Positions 16,851 through 27,700 of a DNA stretch of 64,000 nucleotides are shown here, in pieces. The stretch covers positions 1 to 64,000 of the forward strand of contig JAEUVF010000008.1 of assembly GCA_016787265.1 (NCBI GenBank). The letters run 5' to 3'. Under the pieces are notes generated by a model, which saw only the letters and a list, made by a program, of their open reading frames with translations, was not told where the DNA came from and made no database searches. Position 1 is the stretch's first letter. Each line of letters starts with the position of its first letter. The stretch is from Flavipsychrobacter sp. GTDB lineage: Bacteria; Bacteroidota; Bacteroidia; Chitinophagales; Chitinophagaceae. Made by a program: the position numbers and the translations under genes.

Positions 16851-17432
16851 ATGATTGCTCCTGCCAGAATACAATTCCTGAAGGAACGCATTGCGCGTTT
16901 TAACGACCAACAGGCCTATCGGGAGCTTTATATGGCCTTTTTTCCACCTCTTCTACAATTCGCCAGCGGCTTTATCAAATCCCGGCAGTCGGCCGAAGAA
17001 ATAGTGTCCGATGTATTTATTACCATCTGGGAAAAGCGCAATCGACTGGAACATGTCAGCAATTTGAAATTGTATCTGTACACCGCCACCCGAAATACAG
17101 CCATCAATTATATTACCCGTCACAATAAAGTGATGGTGACTGAACTGAGTGAGTTGCCCATCGAGTTGCAGTCCCTCCAGTATGACCCGGAGCGCATGCT
17201 GATTACCTCCGAGATGAAAAAAATGATTGCAGAGGCGATCAACAGTCTGCCTGCCCGTTGCAAACTAATATTCAAGCTGGTAAAAGAGGATGAACTCAAA
17301 TACCGGGAAGTAGCCGAGTTGCTGAAAGTGTCCATCAAAACTGTTGAAACCCAGATGAGCATCGCGCTCAAGCGCATTGGGGAAGCCATCCGCTTTGACC
17401 CCCGCAAAACCCTGCCCACCGGCAAACGCTAG
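16851..17432 (+). CDS. ECF RNA polymerase sigma factor (FecI-like, Bacteroidota type)
   Basis: 193 residues. Region 2 is visible at about 30-90 (SAEEIVSDVFITIWEKRN, then TRNTAINYI), and region 4 at about 125-180, with a helix-turn-helix in YREVAELLKVSIKTVETQMS. This is the sigma factor of a trans-envelope cascade. When the SusC transporter binds its glycan, the FecR protein encoded 120 bp downstream releases the sigma factor, which then transcribes the locus. The intergenic gap to fecR holds a 15-bp-period polypyrimidine repeat (17448-17475). Confidence 0.93.
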   Translation: MIAPARIQFLKERIARFNDQQAYRELYMAFFPPLLQFASGFIKSRQSAEEIVSDVFITIWEKRNRLEHVSNLKLYLYTATRNTAINYITRHNKVMVTELSELPIELQSLQYDPERMLITSEMKKMIAEAINSLPARCKLIFKLVKEDELKYREVAELLKVSIKTVETQMSIALKRIGEAIRFDPRKTLPTGKR

Positions 17433-17447
17433 GTTTCCCTACCCCTT

Positions 17448-17475
17448 CTTCCATTCCTCCATCTTCCATTCCTCC
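17448..17475. repeat. 15-bp-period polypyrimidine repeat
   Basis: CTTCCATTCCTCC occurs at 17448-17460 and again at 17463-17475. It shares its period and wording with the repeat at 1461-1507. Confidence 0.55.
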
Positions 17476-17552
17476 TTTCCTCCATTATTTTTTCTTCCAT
17501 GCTTTCAGGGTATCCCCTCCTTTTCCGTGTCTTATACATTCACACCCTACAC

Positions 17553-18665
17553 ATGCAAGACAGGATTTGGGAAATTATTGCTAAAAAGCTCGCAGGAGAA
17601 GCCAGCGTCCATGAACTGGAGGAGCTGGAAAATACCTTGCGGCAGCATCCTGAATTGCATTATTCGCTTCAGACAATTTCCGACCTCTGGTTTCATTCTT
17701 TACCCGTAACCGAAGATGCCAGCCAGGCATTCGAACGCCATCTGGACCGCATGAAAGCTCAGGGGATTGAGATGGAACCTGCTGATAATCAGGAGGTGGT
17801 GGAGTTTGAGGAAGCGACTGGCCGATTCAAATGGCTGAAATGGATGGCCATGACATTGGTTGTATTTGTTGCAGGATGGTATTTCTTTATGAAAGAAACC
17901 AACCCTGGCAGCAGCAAATCCGCTCCCACTCTTGCCCTTAATAGTGAAGTGTCCACCAAAAATGGATCCCGCTCCAAGATCATGTTACCCGATGGAACCC
18001 AGGTTTGGCTGAATGCCGGGTCCAAACTGACCTACGGAAAAGAATTTGGAAACAGCCTGCGGGAAGTTACCCTGACCGGGGAAGCCTATTTTGATGTGGT
18101 GAAGGATTCTTCCAGGCCTTTTTTGATCCATGCCCGCAATGTGGATATCCGGGTATTGGGTACCGCTTTCAATGTGAAATCCTACCCCGGTGATAAAACA
18201 ACCGAGACCAGCCTCATCCGCGGTAGCGTGGAAGTGAGCATCAAGAACAGGCCTAAGGAAAAAATCATCCTGAAACCCAATGAAAAGCTGGTGGTTGCAG
18301 AAGAAGAAAAGGCGGTTAAACCGGTCTTTCCTGCTACTACTTCCAGGCAACGTATAACAACAATACCTCCCAGGGTAGTAGTGGAAGAAGTTCACTATGA
18401 TGAAAAAGAAAGTGTCATTGTAGAAACTTCCTGGATGGAGAATAAGTTGATTTTCCGGGACGAATCTTTTACCGAATTGGCTAGTAAGTTAGAGAGATGG
18501 TATGGTGTCCGATTCGTATTCAGAGATTCTTCCTCACAATCGCTGCGCTTTACCGGTACATTTAAGGGCGAGTCTCTTCAAATGGCTCTTAAAGCATTAA
18601 AGATTACTGCCAACTTCAATTATACAATTGAAAAAGATACTGTCATTATCTCACCTATTAAATAA
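17553..18665 (+). CDS. FecR family anti-sigma factor
   Basis: About 370 residues from the ATG at 17553 (MQDRIWEIIAKKL). An ATG 54 nt upstream adds a stretch that does not resemble the family. A cytoplasmic sigma-binding helical region (1-80) is followed by a single membrane segment (WLKWMAMTLVVFVAGWYFF, about 90-108), the periplasmic FecR domain (KIMLPDGTQVWLNAGSKL onward) and a C-terminal DUF4974-type domain (FTELASKLERWYGVRFVF) that resembles an STN fold. It should pass the SusC signal to the sigma factor. Confidence 0.93.
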   Translation: MQDRIWEIIAKKLAGEASVHELEELENTLRQHPELHYSLQTISDLWFHSLPVTEDASQAFERHLDRMKAQGIEMEPADNQEVVEFEEATGRFKWLKWMAMTLVVFVAGWYFFMKETNPGSSKSAPTLALNSEVSTKNGSRSKIMLPDGTQVWLNAGSKLTYGKEFGNSLREVTLTGEAYFDVVKDSSRPFLIHARNVDIRVLGTAFNVKSYPGDKTTETSLIRGSVEVSIKNRPKEKIILKPNEKLVVAEEEKAVKPVFPATTSRQRITTIPPRVVVEEVHYDEKESVIVETSWMENKLIFRDESFTELASKLERWYGVRFVFRDSSSQSLRFTGTFKGESLQMALKALKITANFNYTIEKDTVIISPIK

Positions 18666-18703
18666 AAACGATTGCATATGACCCTCAACACCTCATAAAA
18701 AAA

Positions 18704-18725
18704 GGGAAATGCGTTCACATTTCCC
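18704..18725. other. Hairpin between fecR and susC
   Basis: An 8-bp perfect stem (GGGAAATG, 18704-18711, with CATTTCCC, 18718-18725) closes a 6-nt loop. A run of A precedes it, so on the minus strand it would resemble a terminator. On the plus strand it may be a leader structure before susC. Confidence 0.45.
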
Positions 18726-18798
18726 CTCAGGATACAATTTGATTTATCAACGCTCGCACTGTTGAATAACTGTTTTTGTAACCCTAATTGCTCAAAAT

Positions 18799-21700
18799 AT
18801 GAAAAAAACTTCATATGGTGACATTCTATTGAGTCAACCATTACTACAAAAGTTTTTCAGAATTATGAAATTGACTGCTCTGTTTATGCTGGTTTGTGCC
18901 CTCCAGGTATCTGCAGGCGTGTTTTCTCAAACCAAGGTCAGTCTAAAACTGGATCGGGTAAATATTAAAAAGGCTCTTTCAATTATAGAAAGGAAATCCA
19001 ATTACCGGTTTCTGTACAACCAGGCATTGTTCAGTGAAAATGCAACCGTGAACCTTTCTGCAAAAGATGAAGAGGTTCTCAAAGTCCTGGATCAATTATT
19101 GGAAAATTCAGCCCTTACCTACGAGGTGCTTGATAACTACCTTATTGTTATCAAGTTTAAAGGGGTTGAATTTCAACAACAGCGGGTAACCGGCCGCGTT
19201 ACCAATGCTGCCGGCGAAGCCCTACCCGGAGCTTCTATCAAGATCAAAGGAAGTGAAGGTGGTACTTCAGCCGATGCGGATGGTAATTTCGCAATTACTG
19301 TTCCGGCTAATTCTACATTGGTAATTTCCAGTGTTGGGTATGATGACCAGGAAATCGCTGTTGGAGACCGGACTACTCTAAGTATTGTTATGCAGCCCTC
19401 TACGAAACTTCAGGACGAAGTGGTAGTGATCGGATATGGTACTGCTACAAAAAGAGACCTTACCGGTTCTGTTGCGAAAGTTAAGGGTGAAGTGGTGGCT
19501 AACCAGCCCAATACCAACCCTCTTGCATCACTACAGGCTAAGGTTGCCGGTCTATCTATTGTAAACAATGCGATTCCAGGTTCAACTCCGGATGTGCGCA
19601 TCAGAGGTACTATCAGTATCGGAACGGTAAATCCGGTTTATATCATTGATGGAATTTTCAGCAATAACATGGATTTTGTTAACCCCAATGAAATTGAAAG
19701 TATTGAGGTGTTAAAAGATCCGTCTTCACTTGCTGTATTCGGAATCAGAGGGGCTGCCGGTGCTGTATTGGTTACCACTAAAAAAGCCAAAGCTGGCCAA
19801 ACCAATATTAATTTCAATACGGTATATGGTATCAAAAACCTGGTAGATAAAATCCAGCTTGCCAACGGCGATCAATTCCGTCAACTGGCAACTTTTGAAG
19901 CCAACAACCGCGTACAGGATGATCCAACCAACAACTCTTATTTGAATTTTGTAAATAATGTTGGAGGTCCGGGTATGGCTGCCTTTACAGGTAATACTGA
20001 CTGGATTGATGCGGTAACCAGGACTGCTCGCTATACTACCAATAACCTGAGTATTGATGGCAGTTCAGAAAAGAACAGATTCCATATGGGGCTGGGTTAT
20101 ACGTTTGATGAAGGGCTGGTTAAACATGTGAAATACGAGCGTTTAACTTTCAACCTGAATGATGAGTATAAAATCAGCAAGACTTTTAAAGTTGGTTTTA
20201 ACTTCATCGGTTCAAGAGAAAATCTTCCTTATAATAGCAATGCACTGGAAAATGCAAGAAGGGCATTGCCTATCATTCCGTCTTCACCCAAGGAAATATT
20301 TTCAAGGAATCCATATGTTGCAGATGATTCCGGATACTATAAGTTATATTCAAATACCCCAATAATTCAGAACTCGGAATCCAATCCGCTGGCAACCCTG
20401 AACAATGAATGGGATAAAAGAAAAGACATCCGGTACCGTTATGTGGGAAGTGCATTTGTTGATGTAAATGTGACTAGAGATCTGAACTTCCGTGCTACCT
20501 GGTATGCAAATATCAGCAACCGTGATATCAGAATTTATACGCCATTGTATGATCTGTATGATCCTACCCGGCCTGAAGGTCAGCAGGTGATTCCAAAGAA
20601 TAACCTGACAGCAGTTGAAAACAATAAAGAAGAAACTCGCTCTTTCCAGCAGGATTATATTGCCACGTATAAGAAGAATTTTGGTGATCACTCCCTGACC
20701 GCAACAGCAGGTTTTACTACGTTCTACAACTACTATTCTTATCTGCAATCCAATATCAACCAGAGTGAACTGGGAGTTAACATCATCCCGAATGACGAAC
20801 GCTTCTGGTACATTAACTCTGGATTTGGTGATCTTTCAACTCGTACTTCTTTATCCCGTCAGAATGAATTTGCTACGGTTTCAGGTCTCGCACGCGTGAT
20901 CTATAACTATCAGAGAAAATATTATCTGAATGCCAGCTTCCGCCGCGATGGTTCCAGCCAAATCAACAGGATCTATAAAAACAAATGGCAGAATTTCTGG
21001 GCAGTTGGTGCAGCCTGGGAAATCAGCAATGAGAAATTTATGGAAAACCAGTCGGTGGTTGACTACCTGAAATTAAAGGCCTCTACTGGTGTGCTAGGGA
21101 ACTTCAACTCTCAGCGTCCTTATCCGGCTTATCCAACTATTAACAGTAACTCTTCCGCTGTTTTCGGTACTACGCTGGAACCCGTATTTACTGAGGAATT
21201 CCTGGTAGATCCGGGACTGAGATGGGAAACTGTTGCTTCATCAGAAATAGGTGTGGAAGCAGACCTGTTCAACAGAAGACTCCATTTCGAAGCAAACTAC
21301 TATCATAAGAAAACGGATGGTCTTCTGGTTGAGGTTAGATACCCGGGATTACTTCCCACATTGAGAAATGGTGGTAGTATCCAGAACAATGGTTTCGAAT
21401 TTGTTGCTGGTTGGGAACAGCGCTTCAGCAAAGACTTTACTTTGACTGTTAGTGGAAACCTGACTACATACAATAACAAGGTATTGAACCTCGAAACCAA
21501 TTTCCGCACGCTGTCCAGCAGTGAACAAACTGCCAGCCAGGTGCAGGAAGGTTTTCCAATGGGATATTTCTATGGCCTCGTTGTTGAAGGTGTTTATCAG
21601 TCGAACCGCGATATCCTTTTATCACCCGATAATACCATCAATGGTGGTAATGCAAGACCTGGTGATCTGAAGTACAAGGATATTAATGGAGATGGTGCAA

Positions 21701-22230
21701 TAACCGATGCGGATCGCACCAATATTGGCAACCCAACTCCTGATTTTACCTATGGTATTACAACCAACCTCAGGTACAAGGGACTGGATGCTTCGATTGA
21801 TTTAGCTGGTGTTTACGGAAATGAAATTTATCGCGTTTGGGGTACTTCAGAACAGAAGAACTCTGTGTACAACTATCCTGCTAACTATATGCAGGCATGG
21901 ACCGAACCAGGTAGTTCCAACTTCATTCCGATTGTGAATGCTTCGCATCTTATCAACAGAGCACCCTCTACTTATGGAGTAGAAGACGGAAGCTATTTCC
22001 GCATCCGGAATATTTCAATTGGATACACTTTTGGTGGTCTCTCTAATAAAATCAAGACGCTTAAGAATTTGCGGGTTTACACTTCTATCCAGAACCTTAA
22101 AACCTGGAAAAACAACCTGGGTTATTCACCAGAATTTTCTGGAGATGCAACCTTCTGGGGTGTAGACTTTGGCGGTGCCGGTAGTGCGCTGCCCAGAATT
22201 ATCAGTGTAGGATTGAACGCAAATTTTTAA
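18799..22230 (+). CDS. SusC/RagA family TonB-linked outer membrane transporter with STN domain
   Basis: 1143 residues. The first 22 residues precede the hydrophobic signal segment (MKLTALFMLVCALQVSAGVFSQ), an arrangement I associate with Chitinophagaceae SusC proteins. Domain order: STN signalling domain (about 50-115), carboxypeptidase-regulatory-like beta sandwich (about 128-215), TonB plug beginning near TATKRDLTGSVAKV, then a 22-strand barrel ending in VGLNANF. The STN domain fits the adjacent sigma/FecR pair. It imports oligosaccharides together with the SusD protein encoded 31 bp downstream. Confidence 0.96.
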   Translation: MKKTSYGDILLSQPLLQKFFRIMKLTALFMLVCALQVSAGVFSQTKVSLKLDRVNIKKALSIIERKSNYRFLYNQALFSENATVNLSAKDEEVLKVLDQLLENSALTYEVLDNYLIVIKFKGVEFQQQRVTGRVTNAAGEALPGASIKIKGSEGGTSADADGNFAITVPANSTLVISSVGYDDQEIAVGDRTTLSIVMQPSTKLQDEVVVIGYGTATKRDLTGSVAKVKGEVVANQPNTNPLASLQAKVAGLSIVNNAIPGSTPDVRIRGTISIGTVNPVYIIDGIFSNNMDFVNPNEIESIEVLKDPSSLAVFGIRGAAGAVLVTTKKAKAGQTNINFNTVYGIKNLVDKIQLANGDQFRQLATFEANNRVQDDPTNNSYLNFVNNVGGPGMAAFTGNTDWIDAVTRTARYTTNNLSIDGSSEKNRFHMGLGYTFDEGLVKHVKYERLTFNLNDEYKISKTFKVGFNFIGSRENLPYNSNALENARRALPIIPSSPKEIFSRNPYVADDSGYYKLYSNTPIIQNSESNPLATLNNEWDKRKDIRYRYVGSAFVDVNVTRDLNFRATWYANISNRDIRIYTPLYDLYDPTRPEGQQVIPKNNLTAVENNKEETRSFQQDYIATYKKNFGDHSLTATAGFTTFYNYYSYLQSNINQSELGVNIIPNDERFWYINSGFGDLSTRTSLSRQNEFATVSGLARVIYNYQRKYYLNASFRRDGSSQINRIYKNKWQNFWAVGAAWEISNEKFMENQSVVDYLKLKASTGVLGNFNSQRPYPAYPTINSNSSAVFGTTLEPVFTEEFLVDPGLRWETVASSEIGVEADLFNRRLHFEANYYHKKTDGLLVEVRYPGLLPTLRNGGSIQNNGFEFVAGWEQRFSKDFTLTVSGNLTTYNNKVLNLETNFRTLSSSEQTASQVQEGFPMGYFYGLVVEGVYQSNRDILLSPDNTINGGNARPGDLKYKDINGDGAITDADRTNIGNPTPDFTYGITTNLRYKGLDASIDLAGVYGNEIYRVWGTSEQKNSVYNYPANYMQAWTEPGSSNFIPIVNASHLINRAPSTYGVEDGSYFRIRNISIGYTFGGLSNKIKTLKNLRVYTSIQNLKTWKNNLGYSPEFSGDATFWGVDFGGAGSALPRIISVGLNANF

Positions 22231-22261
22231 TACCATTTATTCACGTTTAAAGGATTATACC

Positions 22262-23782
22262 ATGAATATGCGTAATCTGTTAGTACCGTTGGTGGTGATC
22301 TCAACACTGCCTTTCACTATAAGTTGCGAGAAGTTTTTGGATCGTAAGCCACTGCAGGCAACGATTGAAGATATCCCAGGAGCGCTGGACGGACAGGCAA
22401 AAGGTTTGTATGGAGCCATACGGAACTCTGCCAGCGAACCTTATATTGGTGATGGCATGCAGAATATTCCCTGGATTGCTATGAACGGTTTTCGCTCTGA
22501 TGACGCGGAAATTGTAGCCGATCCTGGTGCTTCTGCCTGGAGACAGACGTATGATAATTTTCAGTACACCAAAGATGACTGGGGTGCTGGTCTGTACTGG
22601 GACAAACATTACGTGATGATCGGTCAGTGTAACAGTGTATTGAATACCGCTGATGCCAACAATTTCAATGATGAACGCTCCATGATCAACCGTGCGGAAG
22701 CCCGCTTTTTCAGAGCTTACACTTACTTTGATCTGGTACGCACTTTTGGTGATGTACCTATCATCGACTTCATCATTACCAAACCTTCTGACAACGAAGT
22801 GGAGAAATCTCCAGCTGATATGGTTTGGAGTTTTATTGATGAAGACCTTGCTTTTGCGGAACAATATCTGCCCATTTCCTGGGAACCTAAATATGCTGGT
22901 CGTTTAACCCGTGGGGCTGCAAAAGCTCTGCGCGCAAAAGCGCTTATGTATAACCAGCAATGGTCTCAGGCCCTGGGTTTACTAAAAGAGGTGATTAACC
23001 TGGAAAGCGCTGCAGGCTATGGTTTGCTGGAAGATTACTGGCGTGTGTTTAAAGAAGAAGGAGAACTGAGCGCTGAATCTGTTTTCGAAATTCAGGCCTC
23101 CAAAATTTCAGGTGATGGAAATATCTACTGGAGCCGTCTCGGACAATCACAGGGTGTGAGAGGTTCTGGTACATGGGATCTGGGATGGGGTTGGAATACT
23201 CCAACTGAATCATTGGTTGCTTCTTATGAACCAAATGACAAGAGAAAAGATGCTACCATTCTTTATTCCAATCAGTACGACGGTGGTGTGAATACCGGTG
23301 GTTATGGCCTTACCCTTCCCAATCTCTCCAATGCCAAGTATTGGAACAAAAAAGTATACAACCGATACGAACGTTACCTGGAAGCAGGTTTGGGAACCCC
23401 TAATAATGAAGCACAAAACACCTGGATCAATCATCGCGTAATACGTTATGCTGATGTATTGTTGCTGGCAGCAGAAGCAGCCAATGAAGTGGGTGGTGGT
23501 TCTAATGGTACCGATGCTGCTGGATGGGTTAACCGGGTAAGAGACAGAGCGGGTCTTCCTCCTGTTACCTTTACGGATCAGGCTACCATGCGTGATATCA
23601 TTAAAAAGGAAAGAAGGGCTGAATTTGCGATGGAGTATGAACGTTTCTATGATCTGGTTCGTTGGGGTGATGCGATTGAAGCACTGGGACCTCTTGGTTA
23701 CCAAAACAAGCATCGCTATTTCCCAATTCCAACCCCAGCACTAAACGCGAATCCAAAGCTGACTCAGAATCCGGAGTGGTAA
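22262..23782 (+). CDS. SusD/RagB family glycan-binding lipoprotein
   Basis: 506 residues. A lipoprotein signal peptide ends at the Cys of TISCEKFLDRKPL (about residue 22). The helical SusD core with TPR-like repeats follows, including the N-terminal SRVLNT-like region and the C-terminal RRAEFAMEYERFYDLVRWGDA motif typical of RagB/SusD. It caps the SusC barrel and hands over bound oligosaccharide. It is directly downstream of susC in the same transcript. Confidence 0.95.
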   Translation: MNMRNLLVPLVVISTLPFTISCEKFLDRKPLQATIEDIPGALDGQAKGLYGAIRNSASEPYIGDGMQNIPWIAMNGFRSDDAEIVADPGASAWRQTYDNFQYTKDDWGAGLYWDKHYVMIGQCNSVLNTADANNFNDERSMINRAEARFFRAYTYFDLVRTFGDVPIIDFIITKPSDNEVEKSPADMVWSFIDEDLAFAEQYLPISWEPKYAGRLTRGAAKALRAKALMYNQQWSQALGLLKEVINLESAAGYGLLEDYWRVFKEEGELSAESVFEIQASKISGDGNIYWSRLGQSQGVRGSGTWDLGWGWNTPTESLVASYEPNDKRKDATILYSNQYDGGVNTGGYGLTLPNLSNAKYWNKKVYNRYERYLEAGLGTPNNEAQNTWINHRVIRYADVLLLAAEAANEVGGGSNGTDAAGWVNRVRDRAGLPPVTFTDQATMRDIIKKERRAEFAMEYERFYDLVRWGDAIEALGPLGYQNKHRYFPIPTPALNANPKLTQNPEW

Positions 23783-23810
23783 TCAATTTTTCACAATAAA
23801 TAAATGAAAA

Positions 23811-24662
23811 ATGAAAACAATTTATAAATTTTTATTTCTTGGTTTGATCGCAGCCTCTGTTCTGCCAGCTTGCCAGAAAGAAAACAGACCCAAATTGGGA
23901 GAATACGAAACAGATGATTCCCGGCCCCCTCTTCCTGAAGGCCCTTTGCGTTTCTTCGTTCCTTTCGGAGATGATCCGCAAAAAAGGTATGAAGCAAAGG
24001 ATAGTGTTTCCGGAGACCCTGCACAGGTTTTTCCATTTGATCTCACAGAAGGTGTAAATGGTAAAGGTGTTCAGTTTACGGATGCAGGCCGCGCCATCAA
24101 ATACATGACAGTGAATGACATGGGATCTGCAACCAGTTTTTCTATTGCGTTCTGGATGAAGAACACGGAAAAAGGTCGCACCGAATTCCTGTTTTCATTA
24201 ACGGATGCGAAATACAATGGCTGGCATCATAGTGCAGTATTCCTGCTTCTGGAAAAAGGTACGCCAAGTGCTGTTACCCTTAAACTCGGTCTCATGGACC
24301 AGTGGCTCGAATTCCCGGATAATAACCAGTTCAAAAAGCCTTTAATGGATGGCAACTGGCATCACCTGGCTTTCGTATATGATGAAACCACCTCCAAAAT
24401 GAATTACTTCTTCGATGGAGAATTGGTTACTGATGTGCCCGCGGGAGCTACCAATGTAACAAAAAATGGTGCTCCAAGAGGAGCCGTTGATTTCTCCACG
24501 GTTAAAAATCTGGTTTTAGGCGGATGGAATAAACATGCTGCATTAGCCGGTCCAACAGATGACTGGATTCGAAGTTTCACTGGCGCAATGGATCAGTTCC
24601 GGATCTATAAGAAAGCGCTTACAGCAGCTGAAGTCCGGGAACTCTTCGTTGGTAAACTTTAA
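23811..24662 (+). CDS. LamG-like (concanavalin A-fold) surface lipoprotein
   Basis: 283 residues. The lipoprotein signal ends at LPACQKE (Cys21). A linker is followed by a laminin-G-like jelly roll, with GVNGKGVQFTDAGRAIKY, FSIAFWMKN, DGNWHHLAFVYDETTSKMNYFFDGEL and a closing IRSFTGAMDQFRIYKKAL segment. Its place after susD suggests a surface glycan-binding protein, analogous in position to SusE/SusF. Binding is inferred; no catalytic residues are evident. A strong terminator follows it. Confidence 0.82.
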   Translation: MKTIYKFLFLGLIAASVLPACQKENRPKLGEYETDDSRPPLPEGPLRFFVPFGDDPQKRYEAKDSVSGDPAQVFPFDLTEGVNGKGVQFTDAGRAIKYMTVNDMGSATSFSIAFWMKNTEKGRTEFLFSLTDAKYNGWHHSAVFLLLEKGTPSAVTLKLGLMDQWLEFPDNNQFKKPLMDGNWHHLAFVYDETTSKMNYFFDGELVTDVPAGATNVTKNGAPRGAVDFSTVKNLVLGGWNKHAALAGPTDDWIRSFTGAMDQFRIYKKALTAAEVRELFVGKL

Positions 24663-24689
24663 AAGAGCCCTTCTTCTATACTACTAACC

Positions 24690-24724
24690 AAAAGGGCTGG
24701 ATTCATTTCAGCCCTTTTATTTTT
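24690..24724 (+). terminator. Internal terminator of the glycan locus
   Basis: A perfect 10-bp stem (AAAAGGGCTG, 24690-24699, with 24709-24718) closes a 9-nt loop and is followed by ATTTTT. It separates the sigma/FecR/SusCD/LamG block from the downstream enzymes. Confidence 0.8.
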
Positions 24725-24725
24725 G
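24718..24725 (+). promoter_or_regulatory. Candidate -7 element restarting transcription after the terminator
   Basis: TATTTTTG matches TAnnTTTG and overlaps the 3' end of the terminator, 18 nt before the ATG at 24744. It lacks an obvious -33 TTG. Confidence 0.3.
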
Positions 24726-24743
24726 CCTTATCAAAACTTGTAT

Positions 24744-27700
24744 ATGTTGTTTTTCAGGCGGACATATCTTCTTCAGGTGGCATTATTCATGCTCATTATA
24801 AGTTCCTGTAAAGACCAGAAAAAATCGCTTTTTGAAAATCTGCCTGCTTCTGAAACAGGTATACAATTCGAAAATAAGCTGGAGGATAAAGAGCTTTTTA
24901 ATATTTTATACTACCTCTACTATTACAACGGTGGAGGTGTGGCAGTAGGGGATATCAACAATGATGGACTGCCCGATTTGTATTTTACCGCCAACAGCAA
25001 AAGCAATAATAAACTTTACCTGAATAAAGGGAATTTCCAATTCGAAGATATTACAGCTATGGCCGGTGTTGCAGGAAAGGCAGATTGGGCCACAGGTGTA
25101 ACAATGGCTGATGTAAACGGTGATGGTTTTCTTGACATATACGTGATGGTAAGCAGCCAGCACCATAATCTTACTGGCCATAATGAACTTTATCTAAACA
25201 ATCAGAATAACACGTTTACAGAATCAGCAGAGAAATATGGGCTAAACTTTGCTGCTATGGGAACACAGGCCGCCTTTTTTGATTATGACAGAGACGGAGA
25301 TCTGGATGTGTACCTTCTGAATCATTCCCAGAAGCCAAACTCCAATATAACGGATACTTCGGCTCGTAGAAAATTCAGTGATATTTCAGGCGACCGATTG
25401 CTGAGAAATGATATTGTATCCACCGGAAAGTTTACAGATGTGTCTGCTTCCGCAGGCATCTATCAAAGCTCATTGGGATATGGCCTTGGCATTGCAATAG
25501 CAGATCTGAATCAGGATGGCTGGGATGATATATATGTAGGTAATGATTTTCATGAAAATGATTACTATTACTTAAATGCTGGTAATGGATCATTTATTGA
25601 AAGCGGCGCTAAACATTTTCGTCATTACAGTCGCTTTAGTATGGGGAATGACATCAATGATATTAATAATGATGGACAGCCTGATATTATAACTGTTGAT
25701 ATGCTGCCTCCGGATGAAAAAGTATTAAAAACCTATGGCAGCGATGAAAACCCCGACACCTATAACTTCAAACTTACGCGCCATGGTTATCAGCATCAGT
25801 ACTCACGCAATAGCCTGCAAATAAATAATGGTCGTGGTGTTAGTTTTAGTGAAACTGCTTTGCTGAGTGGTGTTTCTGCAACAGACTGGAGTTGGGCACC
25901 TCTTTTTGCTGATTTTGATAATGATGGGTATAAGGATCTCTTTATTTCCAGCGGTATTGTAAAACGACCGGTTGACCTGGATTATGTCCGGTTTGTATCA
26001 GACCTGGTAGCAAAAACCGATGAAAAGGATCTCACCCAATTTGACAAAAAAGCGATTGATCAAATGCCAGATGGAGCTTCTCATCCATTTTTTTATAAAG
26101 GTGATGGGAGTTTGGAGTTTCAGGATGTAAGCGATGCCTGGGGCACTGCTGATCTGAAAGGATATTTCAATGGAGCCGCATATGCTGATCTGAATGAGGA
26201 TGGAAAGCTTGATCTGGTTGTGAATCAACTGAATGGGAAAGCCCTTGTGCTTAAGAATAATAGTCCTGATAAATTCACACTCGAACTCCACCTGAAAGGG
26301 TTAAATGCCAATAAATTCGGAATAGGTGCGAAAGTCTGGATATTTTATAATGGTAAAATGCAATACCAGCAGTTGACTTTAACAAGAGGGTTTCAGTCCT
26401 CTGTTGAACCCGTTTTGCATTTCGGACTGGATAGTTTAAAATATGTAGACAGTATGTTGATCGTTTGGCCTGGCCAGAAATTCCAGCTGGTTCGTAATAT
26501 ACCGGCAAAAGGAGCCCTGGAATTCCAGGAAATGCATGCTGGTGGCCAATTCAATTACGATCAATTTTTTCCTCCTTTACAAAAGCAGCTGACAGAAGTA
26601 ACTCAACAGGTCAACCTTAACTGGAAACACAAAGAAAATATTTTTTATGACCAGCACAAGCAATATTTAATCCCACATCAGTTATCCACGTTTGGGCCGG
26701 CACTCGCAGTTGCAGATGTGAATCGAGATGGCCTGGATGATTTTTATATTGGTGGCGCTGCCGGTCAACCGGGACAACTTTTTATTCAACAAAAGAATTC
26801 AGGATTTGTCGCTTCCAAAGGATCTGATTTTTCAGCAGCAATTACCAGTGAAGAAACCAGTGCAGTATTTTTTGATGCAAACGGTGATGGGTATCCCGAT
26901 CTTTACGTGGTAAGTGGGGGAAATGAACTGGAGGATGAACATCCGGATCTCTCCGATCATTTTTATTTGAATGATGGTAAAGGAAATCTGATCCCCTCAC
27001 CCTCTTCTATTCCTTCCATAAAACGAAATAAATCTTGTGTTGATATTGCCGATATTGATAAGGATGGTGATATTGATCTGTTTGTGGGAGGTTTGGCTAA
27101 TGCTAAGATGTATGGAGTATCACAAGATTCCTATTTATTACTGAATGATGGTAACGGTGTATTCGCAATAGCGGGGCAGGAAATTGTCAGATTGGATTCT
27201 CTCGGAATGGTTACCAGCGCAGCATTCCATGATATCAATGCGGATGGGTGGTCTGACTTGGTGGTTGCGGGGGAATGGATGCCGTTGACGCTGTTTCTTA
27301 ATAAAAACGGTCGGTTTGTCAGCACACCATTGCCTGCTTCCAACGGACTTTGGCAATCGCTCTCAGTAATGGATATGAATGGCGATGGGCATCCGGATAT
27401 TTTAGCTGGAAACTGGGGCTTGAATAATAAATTCTCTTCTGATAAAGATGGTCCGGTAAAACTATACATTAAAGATTTCGACAAGAATGGTTCAATAGAA
27501 CAAATTCTTACCTATTCAATTAATGGGGAAGAATATACTTTTTTGGCAAAGGATGAATTGGAACGCGCCCTTCCTGTTTTGAAAAAAGCCTATCTCAAAT
27601 ACAGCGAAGTGGCTGGTAAATCCGTTCAATATATGTTCTACGATTTGTTTACCGGATATATTGAAAAGAAAGCAGAAACGCTTGCTTCCACTTTATTTCT

